A program made the position numbers and the translations under genes. Below are positions 7,892 through 16,540 of a stretch of DNA of 26,033 bases, piece by piece. The stretch is from positions 1 to 26,033 of the forward strand of contig JANPJA010000085.1 in assembly GCA_031425275.1 (NCBI GenBank). Reading direction: 5' to 3'. The stretch comes from JAIVGV01 sp031425275 (GTDB lineage: Bacteria; Acidobacteriota; Blastocatellia; Pyrinomonadales; Pyrinomonadaceae). How positions within the stretch are numbered: position 1 is the first letter of the stretch; the number at the start of each line of letters is the position of its first letter. The notes under the pieces are model-generated. The model saw only the letters and a list, made by a program, of their open reading frames with translations, ran no database searches and was not told the origin of the DNA.

Positions 7892-8272
7892 GGCTTGAGG
7901 TCATCCCTTCACGGTCGCAAATCCTATCACGTCCCGCCGCCCCGAAGGACAAATATTTCGGCCGAAGAAGAGATGAGTTTTGCTTTGAGGAGATGGAGTT
8001 TGACTAAGAAACTCATGTGGCCGACGGGCGACGTACCAAGTCCCCACACTATTCGTTCAGGTTGAACCAATCAGTCCTTAATTGTGTGGCTACTTTCCGT
8101 CCATGCCCTGTTTTCGCTTTCTGACTTGTCACAAAGCAGTCACATTGCCGCTTGTCCCATCCCGCCCGATTCGGTAAGATGTTTTCGCTGCACAATTTGC
8201 AGCCACGCCTTACCAAGCAAGTCCCCAAAAGCAAGACGACAGTTTGTAAGAAGGAGCAACAGCCCCCAGTCT
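7892..8272. other. Divergent intergenic region with alternative hairpins
   Basis: This 381-bp gap separates two divergently transcribed genes. No ORF with coding character is seen. The 3' part is the NlpC leader (separate entry). At 7973-8016 the segment AAACTCAT (8009-8016) can pair with ATGAGTTT (7973-7980) or, in part, with GAGTTT (7996-8001), giving two mutually exclusive hairpins. Base composition is lower in GC than the flanking genes. No convincing -35/-10 pair was found for either gene. Confidence 0.4.
8150..8256 (+). promoter_or_regulatory. Structured 5' leader of the NlpC/P60 gene
   Basis: Nested stems lie ahead of the NlpC/P60 start: GGTAAG (8173-8178) with CTTACC (8209-8214), and inside it GCTGCA (8187-8192) with TGCAGC (8198-8203) around CAATT. 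GCTTG (8150-8154) can pair with CAAGC (8214-8218). A Shine-Dalgarno AAGGAG follows at 8251-8256. I see no match to a riboswitch consensus that I know. Confidence 0.35.
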
Positions 8273-8884
8273 ATGTTTGTCTATAAACGGTTCCCCCAAG
8301 CGTTGGCCGCGAGCTTCGCCCTCTGTCTGTTGGCCGCCACCACGGCGGTCGCGCAAAACGACGCCGCCCGCCCGCGTCAGGTGACACAGACCACCCAGCC
8401 CGACGGAGCCCCCAAGCTCGAAACCGACTTCTTCGTCGTCTCCGAAGCCGCGACGGCCCCGGCCGAAATCGTCAAGCTGCCCTACGCCGCGCCCCGCCTT
8501 CTCCAATTCAATCATCAGGTCATGACGGCCATCGAGCGTCGGCTCGGCTTGCCCTACGTGCTCGGCACACAGGGGCCGTACCGGTACGACTGCTCGGGCT
8601 TCGTGTGGAGCGTCTTCCAATCGGCGGGCATCTCGTTCGAGCGCGGGAGCGCGCGCCACTTCTGGTCGCAGTTCCAGCCCGTGGACGGCGAGGAGCGTTA
8701 CAAGTTCGGCACGCTCGTCTTCTTCAACAACCTCGGCCACGTCGGCATCGTCGCCGACGAGAACGGCTTCTACCACGCTTCGAGCAGCAAGGGCGTGACC
8801 TATTCGACCTTTAACGACTACTGGTCGAACCGCATCACCGGCTTCCGCCGCATCCCCGTCCCGACCAACATCGTGGCCGAGTGA
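8273..8884 (+). CDS. Secreted NlpC/P60 cell-wall endopeptidase
   Basis: This 203-aa protein has a signal peptide (residues 1-28, ending AVA before QND) and a C-terminal NlpC/P60 domain from about residue 80. The catalytic triad is visible: Cys107 in YDCSGFV, His156 in GHVGIV and His168 in FYHASS. Enzymes of this family cut D-Glu/meso-diaminopimelate or related bonds in peptidoglycan peptides outside the cytoplasm. The domain is at its usual size of about 110 residues. I chose the ATG at 8273 because a signal peptide begins there; the frame is open further upstream, but that part has no coding character. AAGGAG at 8251 is 16 bases upstream, rather far. The gene stands alone and is followed by a hairpin at 8913. 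Confidence 0.9.
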   Translation: MFVYKRFPQALAASFALCLLAATTAVAQNDAARPRQVTQTTQPDGAPKLETDFFVVSEAATAPAEIVKLPYAAPRLLQFNHQVMTAIERRLGLPYVLGTQGPYRYDCSGFVWSVFQSAGISFERGSARHFWSQFQPVDGEERYKFGTLVFFNNLGHVGIVADENGFYHASSSKGVTYSTFNDYWSNRITGFRRIPVPTNIVAE

Positions 8885-8912
8885 AGCCCGATAAACTTCG
8901 CCCCCGAACGGC

Positions 8913-8948
8913 AAGGCCGACGCCCTCGTTATGAGAAGCGTCGGCCTT
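8913..8948 (+). terminator. Hairpin after the NlpC/P60 gene
   Basis: An 11-bp perfect stem, AAGGCCGACGC (8913-8923) with GCGTCGGCCTT (8938-8948), has a 14-nt loop and lies 28 bp after the stop. Only a short T3 follows after CGAG, so termination is likely but not textbook. Confidence 0.6.
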
Positions 8949-9054
8949 CGAGTTTCCCGACCACTCGACTGTAAAGCTCACCCTCGCGCTTAACTCGCGC
9001 GCGGCGGCGGCGGACGTTGTGGCCGTGACTTATCCGGGCGGGCCCGGTTCCCTC

Positions 9055-9276
9055 TCACTTAAAACCCGCCGAGACGAAGCCCGCGTTGTGCTCGCGCTCG
9101 CGCGACTCCCACACGCAGATGATCTTCTCGGTCGCCACGTAGCACAGTTGCTCGCTATCGTCCTTCAGGTGGAGAACGCCGTCCTCGACCTGCAACACCT
9201 CACCGCGCAGGGAGGCCGAGCCGCCGCAGTACACGTCGAGCCGGCGGCCGATCATCTTCGTCAATAGTTCCAGCAT
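9055..9276 (-). CDS. Small MM0924-like protein
   Basis: A 73-aa cytoplasmic protein. It starts with MLELLTKMIGRRLDVYCGG and continues as short beta strands (RGEVLQVEDGVLHLKD, then CYVATEKIICVWE). The layout resembles the small family that I recall as MM0924-like, found in archaea and some bacteria, with a conserved CGG near residue 17 and a VWE end; function is unknown and the shape suggests a small beta-barrel. The start is supported by AGGAG (9286-9290 on this strand) nine bases before the ATG. The tail after VWE is short and charged. Confidence 0.7.
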   Translation of the reverse strand: MLELLTKMIGRRLDVYCGGSASLRGEVLQVEDGVLHLKDDSEQLCYVATEKIICVWESREREHNAGFVSAGFK

Positions 9277-9380
9277 CTCTTCACACTCCTGTCAGTACAG
9301 CTTAGACACTCGACCGATACGCATAGCCGCGGGGCGAATGAGTTTGCCGCCGCCGACGGCGACGGGCACAGTTTCAATTT

Positions 9381-9875
9381 TCAGCCCGCCGACTTCCGAC
9401 CTGTTTTATCCGGCGTCCACTCCCACACCCTCTCGCCCGACTTCGTGTCCGCGTTCTCGACCTTTTTCGTCTCGCGGAAAGTGATCTGGACGAGCGGCAG
9501 CGCGCTCTCGTCGTCCTGCTGCCGCCGTTCGAACTGGATGAGATCGTAATACACGCAGCGCGCGCGGTCGGGGTATTCGCGGCAGACGTTCGGGCGCGAC
9601 AGGTAGATCGTGCAGTTGCGCTTGACGGGGTCGAGGAACTGGCACGACTCGCCGAGCACCGGGTCGGGCGTGCGTTTGAGGACGCGCTCCTTCTCCCAAT
9701 TCTTGGTGTAGCGCCGGTAGGCCGTCTCGTAGGAGACGCCGAAATGCTTCGCCAGCCGGTTGATGTCGCGCTTCGTCACCTGCACGCGCTCGTAGATCGA
9801 GCAGCAATAGCCGGGACACTTCGAGCAGTCGAAGTACACCCGCGGCTGTTCGTCCGTGATGGTCTGTTTCGCCAT
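9381..9875 (-). CDS. YkgJ-type cysteine-cluster protein
   Basis: A 164-aa protein with the zinc/iron-chelating cysteine cluster of the YkgJ family. The cluster reads FDCSKCPGYCC (Cys17, 20, 24, 25), followed by Cys78, Cys88 and Cys98 in a CQFLDP...CTIY...NVCREYP pattern, with an additional Cys107. Family members are thought to bind a metal or Fe-S cluster; the substrate is unknown. I chose the ATG at 9875; a TTG at 9896 in frame would add seven residues but overlaps an intergenic repeat arm. The last 30 residues are charged and not part of the family core. The gene lies downstream of the deoxyhypusine-synthase-like gene with a perfect dyad between them. Confidence 0.85.
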   Translation of the reverse strand: MAKQTITDEQPRVYFDCSKCPGYCCSIYERVQVTKRDINRLAKHFGVSYETAYRRYTKNWEKERVLKRTPDPVLGESCQFLDPVKRNCTIYLSRPNVCREYPDRARCVYYDLIQFERRQQDDESALPLVQITFRETKKVENADTKSGERVWEWTPDKTGRKSAG

Positions 9876-9896
9876 AACAATCCCAGAAGGTGACAA

Positions 9897-9963
9897 GTAA
9901 ACCGTGACGGGTGACGGGTAAAAACTTGTCCTTCCCTGTCACCTGTCACCCGTCACGGTTTAC
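9897..9963. repeat. 19-bp perfect inverted repeat with GTGACGG heptads
   Basis: The arm at 9897-9915 has its exact reverse complement at 9945-9963, with a 29-bp spacer. Within the arms GTGACGG-type 7-bp units repeat (GTGACGG, GTGACGG; GTCACCT, GTCACCC). The right arm overlaps the stop codon of the gene at 9960. Confidence 0.9.
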
Positions 9964-11099
9964 CGTCTTTCAGATTTCTCGTACTCGGACAGCAGCAAAC
10001 TCATCAGCTCGTCGCGGCGTTCGTAGAGCCGTTTTAGTTCGCGCGGCTCGTGGCGCGCGAGCGCGTAGGCGGTGATGAGCGGGAGCGCGACGGTCGCATC
10101 GACGTAGCAGACGACGGCGTCGGGCAGCCGGTCGGGATCGACCTTGCCCCACGAGACCGCTTCGCCCGGCGTCGCGCCGGAGAGACCGCCGGTGTCGGGG
10201 CGCGCGTCGGTGATTTGCAGGAAGTAGTCGTGGCCGCGCTCGTCGATGCCCAGCACCTCCTGAATCTGCGGCTCGGTCTGGAGCATGAAGTTTTTAGGGC
10301 TTCCGCCGCCGAGAATGAAGACGGCCGATTTGCCGCCGTGCTTCTTCCCCCGGTCGCCCCGGCCGTGGATGGCCCCGCGCTTGGCGGCGAGGACGATCGA
10401 CGCGGTCTCGTTCACGTCGAGCGACGGGTCGAAGGCCAGCTTGTTGCCCTGCAACGCCTTCGCCGCGACGTTCATCCCGATGGACGAGTCGCCGGGCGAG
10501 GAGGTGTAGAGCGGCACGCCGAACTCGTAAGCGGCGGCGAGCAGCGACTTGTATTCCAGCCCGAGTTTGCGCTCGCGCTCGCGGACGTACTTGCCGCACA
10601 GGTGGTGAAACTCGGCCGTGGACATCGGCCGCTGGAACTCCTCGCCCTCGATCACGCGGCGGAAGAACTCGTCGGTGTCGAGCAGCACGGAGTAGTCGAA
10701 GAAGATGTCGTAGATGCGGACGACTTCCTCGTCGCGGAGCAAGATGTCGGAGGTCTGCGCGTTGCCCTGATGGAGCGCGAGGCCGATGCCGAAGTGCGTG
10801 TCGTGATAAAGGTTCGCGCCCGTCGTGATGATCCAATCGACGAAGCCGGCGCGCAGGAGCGGGATGAGCGCGGAGATGCCCAGACCGGCGGGCGTGAGCG
10901 CGCCCGTGATCGAGAGGCCCACCGTCACGTCCGGCTCCAACATCTTGCGCGCGAACAACTGGCACGCCTCGCGCAACCGCGCCGCGTTGTAGGCGAGAAA
11001 GGTCTCGTCGATCAAATCCGCCAGCGGCTCGCCGCCCGTGATCGGCCGCGGGTCGATCTTGCGGCCCGACAGATGCTTGCTCTGCTTCTTCTTCGGCAT
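9960..11099 (-). CDS. Deoxyhypusine synthase family protein (bacterial type)
   Basis: A 379-aa protein of the deoxyhypusine synthase family. These enzymes use NAD and spermidine to transfer an aminobutyl group via a lysine. TTGANLYHD (92-100) matches the NAD-binding region, and Lys269 in GGGSPKN sits where the catalytic lysine of deoxyhypusine synthase lies. SSPGDSSIG (200-208) and DPSLDVNE are also family-like. Bacteria lack eIF5A, so bacterial members are usually homospermidine synthases or act on other amines; which applies here cannot be told. The N-terminus is Lys-rich. The ATG at 11099 lies 6 bp after a TATAGT -10 box, so the mRNA may be leaderless. Confidence 0.9.
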   Translation of the reverse strand: MPKKKQSKHLSGRKIDPRPITGGEPLADLIDETFLAYNAARLREACQLFARKMLEPDVTVGLSITGALTPAGLGISALIPLLRAGFVDWIITTGANLYHDTHFGIGLALHQGNAQTSDILLRDEEVVRIYDIFFDYSVLLDTDEFFRRVIEGEEFQRPMSTAEFHHLCGKYVRERERKLGLEYKSLLAAAYEFGVPLYTSSPGDSSIGMNVAAKALQGNKLAFDPSLDVNETASIVLAAKRGAIHGRGDRGKKHGGKSAVFILGGGSPKNFMLQTEPQIQEVLGIDERGHDYFLQITDARPDTGGLSGATPGEAVSWGKVDPDRLPDAVVCYVDATVALPLITAYALARHEPRELKRLYERRDELMSLLLSEYEKSERR

Positions 11100-11105
11100 C
11101 GGCCT

Positions 11106-11134
11106 ACTATAAACGATGAAATAAAGAACGTCAG
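11106..11134 (-). promoter_or_regulatory. Promoter giving a possibly leaderless deoxyhypusine-synthase-like mRNA
   Basis: On the minus strand CTGACG (11129-11134), a 17-bp spacer and TATAGT (11106-11111) form a good -35/-10 pair. Transcription would start about 6-7 bases further, at or beside the ATG (11099). The -35 lies in the first units of the heptad repeat. Confidence 0.5.
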
Positions 11135-11287
11135 TTGTCTGTTGTCAGTGGTCGGTTGTTTGTGCTTCTGCGAATGTCATGTATTGACTAGGGCGACGTG
11201 GTTATTAAGCACGAAACAACTGACCACTGACGACTGACCACGAACAACTGACCACTGACGACTGACCACTGACGACTGACCACGGAC
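11130..11287. repeat. Inverted heptad repeat, unit GTCAGTT/GTCAGTG
   Basis: Five units run at 11130-11164 (GTCAGTT, GTCTGTT, GTCAGTG, GTCGGTT, GTTTGTG). Ten complementary units run at 11218-11287 (AACTGAC, CACTGAC, GACTGAC and variants), including a higher-order CACTGAC-GACTGAC pair. The right arm ends 21 bases before the stop of the gene at 11309. Confidence 0.9.
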
Positions 11288-11308
11288 ATTGATGCTCATC
11301 GTTTCTTC

Positions 11309-12625
11309 TCACTCGGCCTCGGCCGCTTTCGCTTCCGCGCGGCGGAGGCGGAGGCGGCCGATGCGGCGTTCGTCCGACTCCAAAACTTCAACGTCGAGGC
11401 CGCGGAAGGTGAGCCGCGCGCCGGGGCGCGGGACTTGGCCGATCTCGTTGATGACGAGGCCGCCGATGGTCGTGAAGTCGTCGTCCTCGATCTCGAAGTC
11501 GAAGAGCTGTTCGATCTTGCCGACCTCGGTCGAGCCGAGCACGTCGTAGTGGCCCTCGCCGGCCTCGAAGATTTGCACGATCTCTTCGGCCTCCGTGTCC
11601 TCGTCCTCGATCTCGCCGACGATCTCTTCGAGGATGTCCTCCACCGTGACGAGGCCCGCGACGCCCCCGTACTCGTCGATGACCATCGCGAGCTGGACGT
11701 GCGACTTCTGCATCTCTTCGAGCAAATCCGAGACGGGCTTGGTCGCGGGCACGAAGAAGGCGGGCCGCAGCAGCGGCGTGATCGCGTCTTCCTCGCGCCC
11801 CTCGGCCCAGCACTGCAAGATGTCGCGGACGTAGATCAGGCCCTCGATGTTATCGATCTGTTCGCGGAAGACCGGCAGGCGCGAGTATTTCGACTCGACC
11901 ATCAGATCGCGCACCTCGCGCACGGTGGCCGAGTCGGGCACGGCGGTCATCTCCGTGCGCGGGGTCATGACCTCGTTGACGAGCGTGTCGCCGAATTCCA
12001 TGATGGAGTGGATCAGCTCGCCCTCGTCCTCTTCGATGATGCCCTCCTCCTCGCCCACGTCGAGGAGGGCTTGGAGGTCGTCGCTGTCGTCCTCCTCGTC
12101 CTGCGCGCCGCCCTCGCCCCCCGCTTCGGCCCGCCGCGCGCGGGCGGGCGTGCTGTGCCACGTGAAGGCCACCACGGTGAGCGGGCGGTAGATCGGGCGG
12201 AGCAGCGGCAGCAGACGGAGCAGGGTCGCCTCGGGGCTGCGCGCCGCGACGAGACGCGGGACGGCTTGGCGCGCCAGCAGCGTCAGCCCCAGCGCGACGG
12301 CGACGGAGATGAGGAGAAATCCTCTGGCCGAAATGCCCTCCCACGCGGACTGTGTGTAAAGCCAATTGAAGGCGATGAAAGTGACGAGGACTGAGACGGA
12401 GACGACGAGGATGAGGATGGCCGTGGTCAGCGTGTGGCGGAAGCGAGTGCGGTTATCCAGAATGTCGTTGAGGAAGCGCGAGGCGGGGGTCGGCGGCCCG
12501 TCCTCGGCCTCGCCCGTCATCCGCCGCAGGCCCACGTCGCTCATCTCGCCGAACGCCGTGTCGATGAGCGACAAAAACGTCAGCGCGACGAGCAGCACGA
12601 GGGCGATGGCTATTTCGAGTCCCAT
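11309..12625 (-). CDS. DUF21/CBS/CorC-HlyC membrane protein (CNNM/YbeX type)
   Basis: A 438-aa membrane protein of the CNNM/CorC group, linked to Mg2+ or Co2+ homeostasis. Four hydrophobic stretches (about residues 3-22, 67-90, 101-118 and 133-155) form a DUF21-like membrane domain. A low-complexity acidic linker (165-200) follows, then a CBS-domain pair (about 215-335; hallmarks NEVMTPRTEM, YSRLPVF, IDEYGGVAGLVT) and a CorC_HlyC domain (about 345-430; TIGGLV, GARLTF). It is downstream of phoH and ybeY, the same order as ybeZ-ybeY-ybeX in E. coli, where ybeX encodes only the CBS and CorC parts. The name CNNM/YbeX type is by domain and context; transport is not shown. Confidence 0.92.
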   Translation of the reverse strand: MGLEIAIALVLLVALTFLSLIDTAFGEMSDVGLRRMTGEAEDGPPTPASRFLNDILDNRTRFRHTLTTAILILVVSVSVLVTFIAFNWLYTQSAWEGISARGFLLISVAVALGLTLLARQAVPRLVAARSPEATLLRLLPLLRPIYRPLTVVAFTWHSTPARARRAEAGGEGGAQDEEDDSDDLQALLDVGEEEGIIEEDEGELIHSIMEFGDTLVNEVMTPRTEMTAVPDSATVREVRDLMVESKYSRLPVFREQIDNIEGLIYVRDILQCWAEGREEDAITPLLRPAFFVPATKPVSDLLEEMQKSHVQLAMVIDEYGGVAGLVTVEDILEEIVGEIEDEDTEAEEIVQIFEAGEGHYDVLGSTEVGKIEQLFDFEIEDDDFTTIGGLVINEIGQVPRPGARLTFRGLDVEVLESDERRIGRLRLRRAEAKAAEAE

Positions 12626-12631
12626 GGAAAA

Positions 12632-12757
12632 GCTGTTAGCTCTTAGCTGTTAGCCGTTAGCCGTTAGCCGTTAGCCGTTAGCCGTTAGCCGTTAGCCGTT
12701 AGCCGTTAGCTATTACGTTTGTGTTTGGCTGATAGCTAACGGCTAACCGCTAACAGC
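12632..12757. repeat. Twelve-copy heptad array with inverted partner, unit GCCGTTA
   Basis: Twelve 7-bp units run without a break at 12632-12715, eight of them exactly GCCGTTA. Four complementary units (TAACGGC type) lie at 12730-12757. The array starts seven bases upstream of the CNNM gene start and ends eight bases from the ybeY stop. Confidence 0.92.
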
Positions 12758-12764
12758 CCCCGGA

Positions 12765-13190
12765 TCAAATTCCCAGCCGGCGGCGCAGGCGGAGTTCCAG
12801 CGCGTTCATCTCGCCCCCGTCCGCCTCGTGATCGTGGCCGCAGAGGTGCAGCAGGCCGTGGAGAATTAACTGCTCGATCTCGTTCTCGAACGTCAACCCG
12901 TGCTCCTCGGCTTGGAGCGCGGCCCGCTCGACCGAGATGACCACATCGCCCAAGGTCAAACCTTCCACCTGCTCGAACTCGTCCTGCTCCAAGGGGAACG
13001 ACAGCACGTCAGTCGTCCCCGCCTTGCCCCGCCAACGCCGGTTCAATTCCCGCATCGCCCGATCCGACACGAACGCGACGGTCGCGCCCGCCCCGCCCGC
13101 GCCGATCTTTTTCAACGCCCTCTCGCCGAAGTCACGCCACCGCCCCTCGTCCAACTCGACGCGCCGCTGCCGGTTCACAACTTCAATCAT
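12765..13190 (-). CDS. ybeY: Endoribonuclease YbeY
   Basis: A 141-aa protein with the YbeY metal-binding motif HGLLHLCGHDHE: His111, His115 and His121 bind zinc. Other family marks are ELNRRWRGKAGTTDVLSFP (48-66) and LGDVVIS (80-86). YbeY is a metalloprotein needed for 16S rRNA 3' end processing and ribosome quality control. Length is near the usual 150. The gene follows phoH (ybeZ) by 76 bp and precedes a CorC-type gene, the conserved ybeZ-ybeY-ybeX order. No Shine-Dalgarno is obvious, so its translation may depend on phoH. Confidence 0.95.
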   Translation of the reverse strand: MIEVVNRQRRVELDEGRWRDFGERALKKIGAGGAGATVAFVSDRAMRELNRRWRGKAGTTDVLSFPLEQDEFEQVEGLTLGDVVISVERAALQAEEHGLTFENEIEQLILHGLLHLCGHDHEADGGEMNALELRLRRRLGI

Positions 13191-13198
13191 AAAAGTCT

Positions 13199-13246
13199 GT
13201 GAGTCGCAAATCGTGCATGGATAAAATCCATGTTCCTGCTACTCAC
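13199..13246 (-). other. Hairpin between phoH and ybeY
   Basis: CATGGAT (13216-13222) pairs with ATCCATG (13226-13232) around AAA, inside an outer GTGAGT/ACTCAC stem (13199-13204/13241-13246). There is no T-run on the minus strand, so it looks like an mRNA processing or stability element in the operon, not a terminator. Confidence 0.5.
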
Positions 13247-13266
13247 GAATACCGATTGACGGTTCC

Positions 13267-15303
<2,037 letters not shown>

Positions 15304-15401
15304 AAGTGCGGGCTATCTCCTTGTCGTTGGTCGAGGCAAAGCGCGGCCTGTCGGGGCGGCGGGCGGGCGGGTGCGGGGTCTGGCTGCTTTCATGAGACGC
15401 G

Positions 15402-15425
15402 GAAAACGCTACTACAGCCGTTTTC
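15402..15425. promoter_or_regulatory. Perfect 7-bp dyad overlapping the phoH promoter
   Basis: GAAAACG (15402-15408) and CGTTTTC (15419-15425) form a perfect inverted repeat with a 10-bp gap. It overlaps the -10 and spacer of the candidate phoH promoter, as an operator would. The bound regulator, if any, is unknown. Confidence 0.35.
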
Positions 15426-15434
15426 GCCTGTCAA
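15406..15434 (-). promoter_or_regulatory. Candidate phoH promoter
   Basis: On the minus strand TTGACA (15429-15434), a 17-bp spacer and TAGCGT (15406-15411) fit a sigma-70-type promoter with a perfect -35 and a partial -10. The 5' untranslated region would be about 95 nt. Confidence 0.4.
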
Positions 15435-15473
15435 CGAACGCTTTCCCGCCCGCCGGCCGACGGCCGCACGGCC

Positions 15474-15502
15474 TTGACACGTCTGGGGCGCGTCCCTATA
15501 CT
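15474..15502 (+). promoter_or_regulatory. Near-consensus sigma-70 promoter of rpsT
   Basis: TTGACA (15474-15479) is followed after exactly 17 bp by TATACT (15497-15502). The expected transcript starts near 15509, giving about an 88-nt leader before rpsT. Confidence 0.85.
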
Positions 15503-15596
15503 TTGCCCTTTGCTCGCAACGGTTTATCTCACACTGTGGGTCGTGCGGCGAAGATAAAAAGAGTTCGAAGCCAGTTTTAACGGAGTCACCGAGAAG

Positions 15597-15866
15597 ATGC
15601 CGAATCACAAATCAGCCGAGAAGCGTCAGCGCCAGAACGTGAAACGCCGCGACATCAACCGCGGCAACCGCACCCGCCTGCGCACCGAGATCAAGCGCCT
15701 GCGCGCGGCCCTCGACGGGGGCGACAAGGACACGCTCCTGACAGTCTATGCCGCGACCGTCTCGGCCATCGACAAGTCGGTCAACAAGGGCGCGCTGCAC
15801 CGCAACGCCGCCGCGCGCTACAAGTCGCGGCTGACGGCGCGCGTCAACGAGTTGTCGGCGAAGTAA
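15597..15866 (+). CDS. rpsT: 30S ribosomal protein S20
   Basis: An 89-aa basic protein starting MPNHKSAEKRQRQNVKRR, the S20 hallmark, and ending in an Ala/Arg-rich helix (HRNAAARYKSRL) that matches the family. S20 binds 16S rRNA in the body of the small subunit. Length is standard. A GGAG lies 11 bases before the ATG. It is a single-gene unit, with its own strong promoter (15474) and terminator (15892), and is divergent from phoH. Confidence 0.97.
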   Translation: MPNHKSAEKRQRQNVKRRDINRGNRTRLRTEIKRLRAALDGGDKDTLLTVYAATVSAIDKSVNKGALHRNAAARYKSRLTARVNELSAK

Positions 15867-15891
15867 ACTTACCCATTAGGATTGAACCAAG

Positions 15892-15938
15892 GCAGCGGGG
15901 CGAACCGGATCGACACGGTTCGCCCCGCTGCTTTTTTT
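15892..15938 (+). terminator. Textbook intrinsic terminator of rpsT
   Basis: A perfect 15-bp GC-rich stem (15892-15906 with 15917-15931) has a 10-nt loop and is followed directly by T7 (15932-15938). Confidence 0.95.
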
Positions 15939-15951
15939 GCCGCCGGGTGGT

Positions 15952-15957
15952 GAGGTG
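15952..15957 (+). promoter_or_regulatory. Shine-Dalgarno fixing the TTG start at 15963
   Basis: GAGGTG lies five bases before the TTG at 15963. An in-frame TGA at 15951 forbids any earlier start, so the TTG is the best available. Confidence 0.65.
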
Positions 15958-15962
15958 CGAAG

Positions 15963-16400
15963 TTGGGACACGAAGAACAGACCCGGAAATTTTATGCGGA
16001 CGAATACGAGGTCGAGGAGTTGGTGCGCGGTTTCGAGAACTTCGTGCCCCCGCCGCAAGGGTTCGGCCACGCGGAACACCTGACGGTCGCGCTCTGGTAT
16101 CTCGCGCGGCTGCCCGAGCCGGAGGCGGCGGAACGGGTGCGCGGCGGGTTGAGAAAGTTCGCCGCGCACCACGGCTCGAACCTCTATCACGAGACAATCA
16201 CCATCTTCTGGCTCCGCGTCGTCGCCGCGTTCCTGCGCCGCGAGGGCCGGGGCCGCGCGCCCCACGAACTCGCCAACCTGCTCGCCGCGTCACACGCCGA
16301 CAAGCGACTCGTCTTCGACTACTACAGCCCGCGACTGATAGAAACGAACGAGGCGAAGAGTTCATTGGTCGAGCCTGATTTGAAGCCGTTCGACTTTTGA
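15963..16400 (+). CDS. Small helical protein of unknown function with conserved-looking His residues
   Basis: A 145-aa cytoplasmic protein with no signal peptide or membrane helix. The features that stand out are FGHAEHL (34-40), a long helix AAERVRGGLRKFAAHHG and YHETITIFW (75-83). The spaced His36, His39, His76 and Glu77 resemble a metal or active site, and I recall unnamed bacterial proteins with the same F-H-x-x-H-L plus YHET pattern, but not a function. The start is a TTG behind GAGGTG. It begins only 24 bases after the T-run of the rpsT terminator, so its promoter must overlap the terminator or it relies on read-through. It converges on holA across a heptad repeat. Confidence 0.75.
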   Translation: MGHEEQTRKFYADEYEVEELVRGFENFVPPPQGFGHAEHLTVALWYLARLPEPEAAERVRGGLRKFAAHHGSNLYHETITIFWLRVVAAFLRREGRGRAPHELANLLAASHADKRLVFDYYSPRLIETNEAKSSLVEPDLKPFDF

Positions 16401-16412
16401 TGGCCGGCGGTT

Positions 16413-16540
16413 GTCAGTCGTCCGTAGTCAGTGGTCAGTTGTAGTTCGTACCGCGCTATTTGACTTCAAGTCTCGCCACACGCATCAAGCCCGCTAAGCA
16501 CAAACAACTAACCACTGACTACTGACTACTGACAACTTCA
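16413..16540. repeat. Inverted heptad repeat between convergent genes
   Basis: Five units run at 16413-16447 (GTCAGTC, GTCCGTA, GTCAGTG, GTCAGTT, GTAGTTC). Complementary units run at 16506-16540 (AACTAAC, CACTGAC, TACTGAC twice, AACTTCA). The right arm overlaps the holA stop codon (16538). Confidence 0.88.

Noticed and set aside
8084..8272. Upstream extension of the NlpC/P60 gene
   Set aside because: Adds 63 residues ahead of a signal peptide and covers a structured leader; Shine-Dalgarno and signal peptide favour 8273.
10050..11237. Long + strand open frame opposite the deoxyhypusine-synthase-like gene
   Set aside because: Low-complexity Arg/Asp/Val translation running into the heptad repeats; the enzyme on the minus strand is clear.
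11130..11287. CRISPR array from regularly repeated units
   Set aside because: Units are 7 bp with no spacers, and arms are inverted relative to each other. No cas genes are present.
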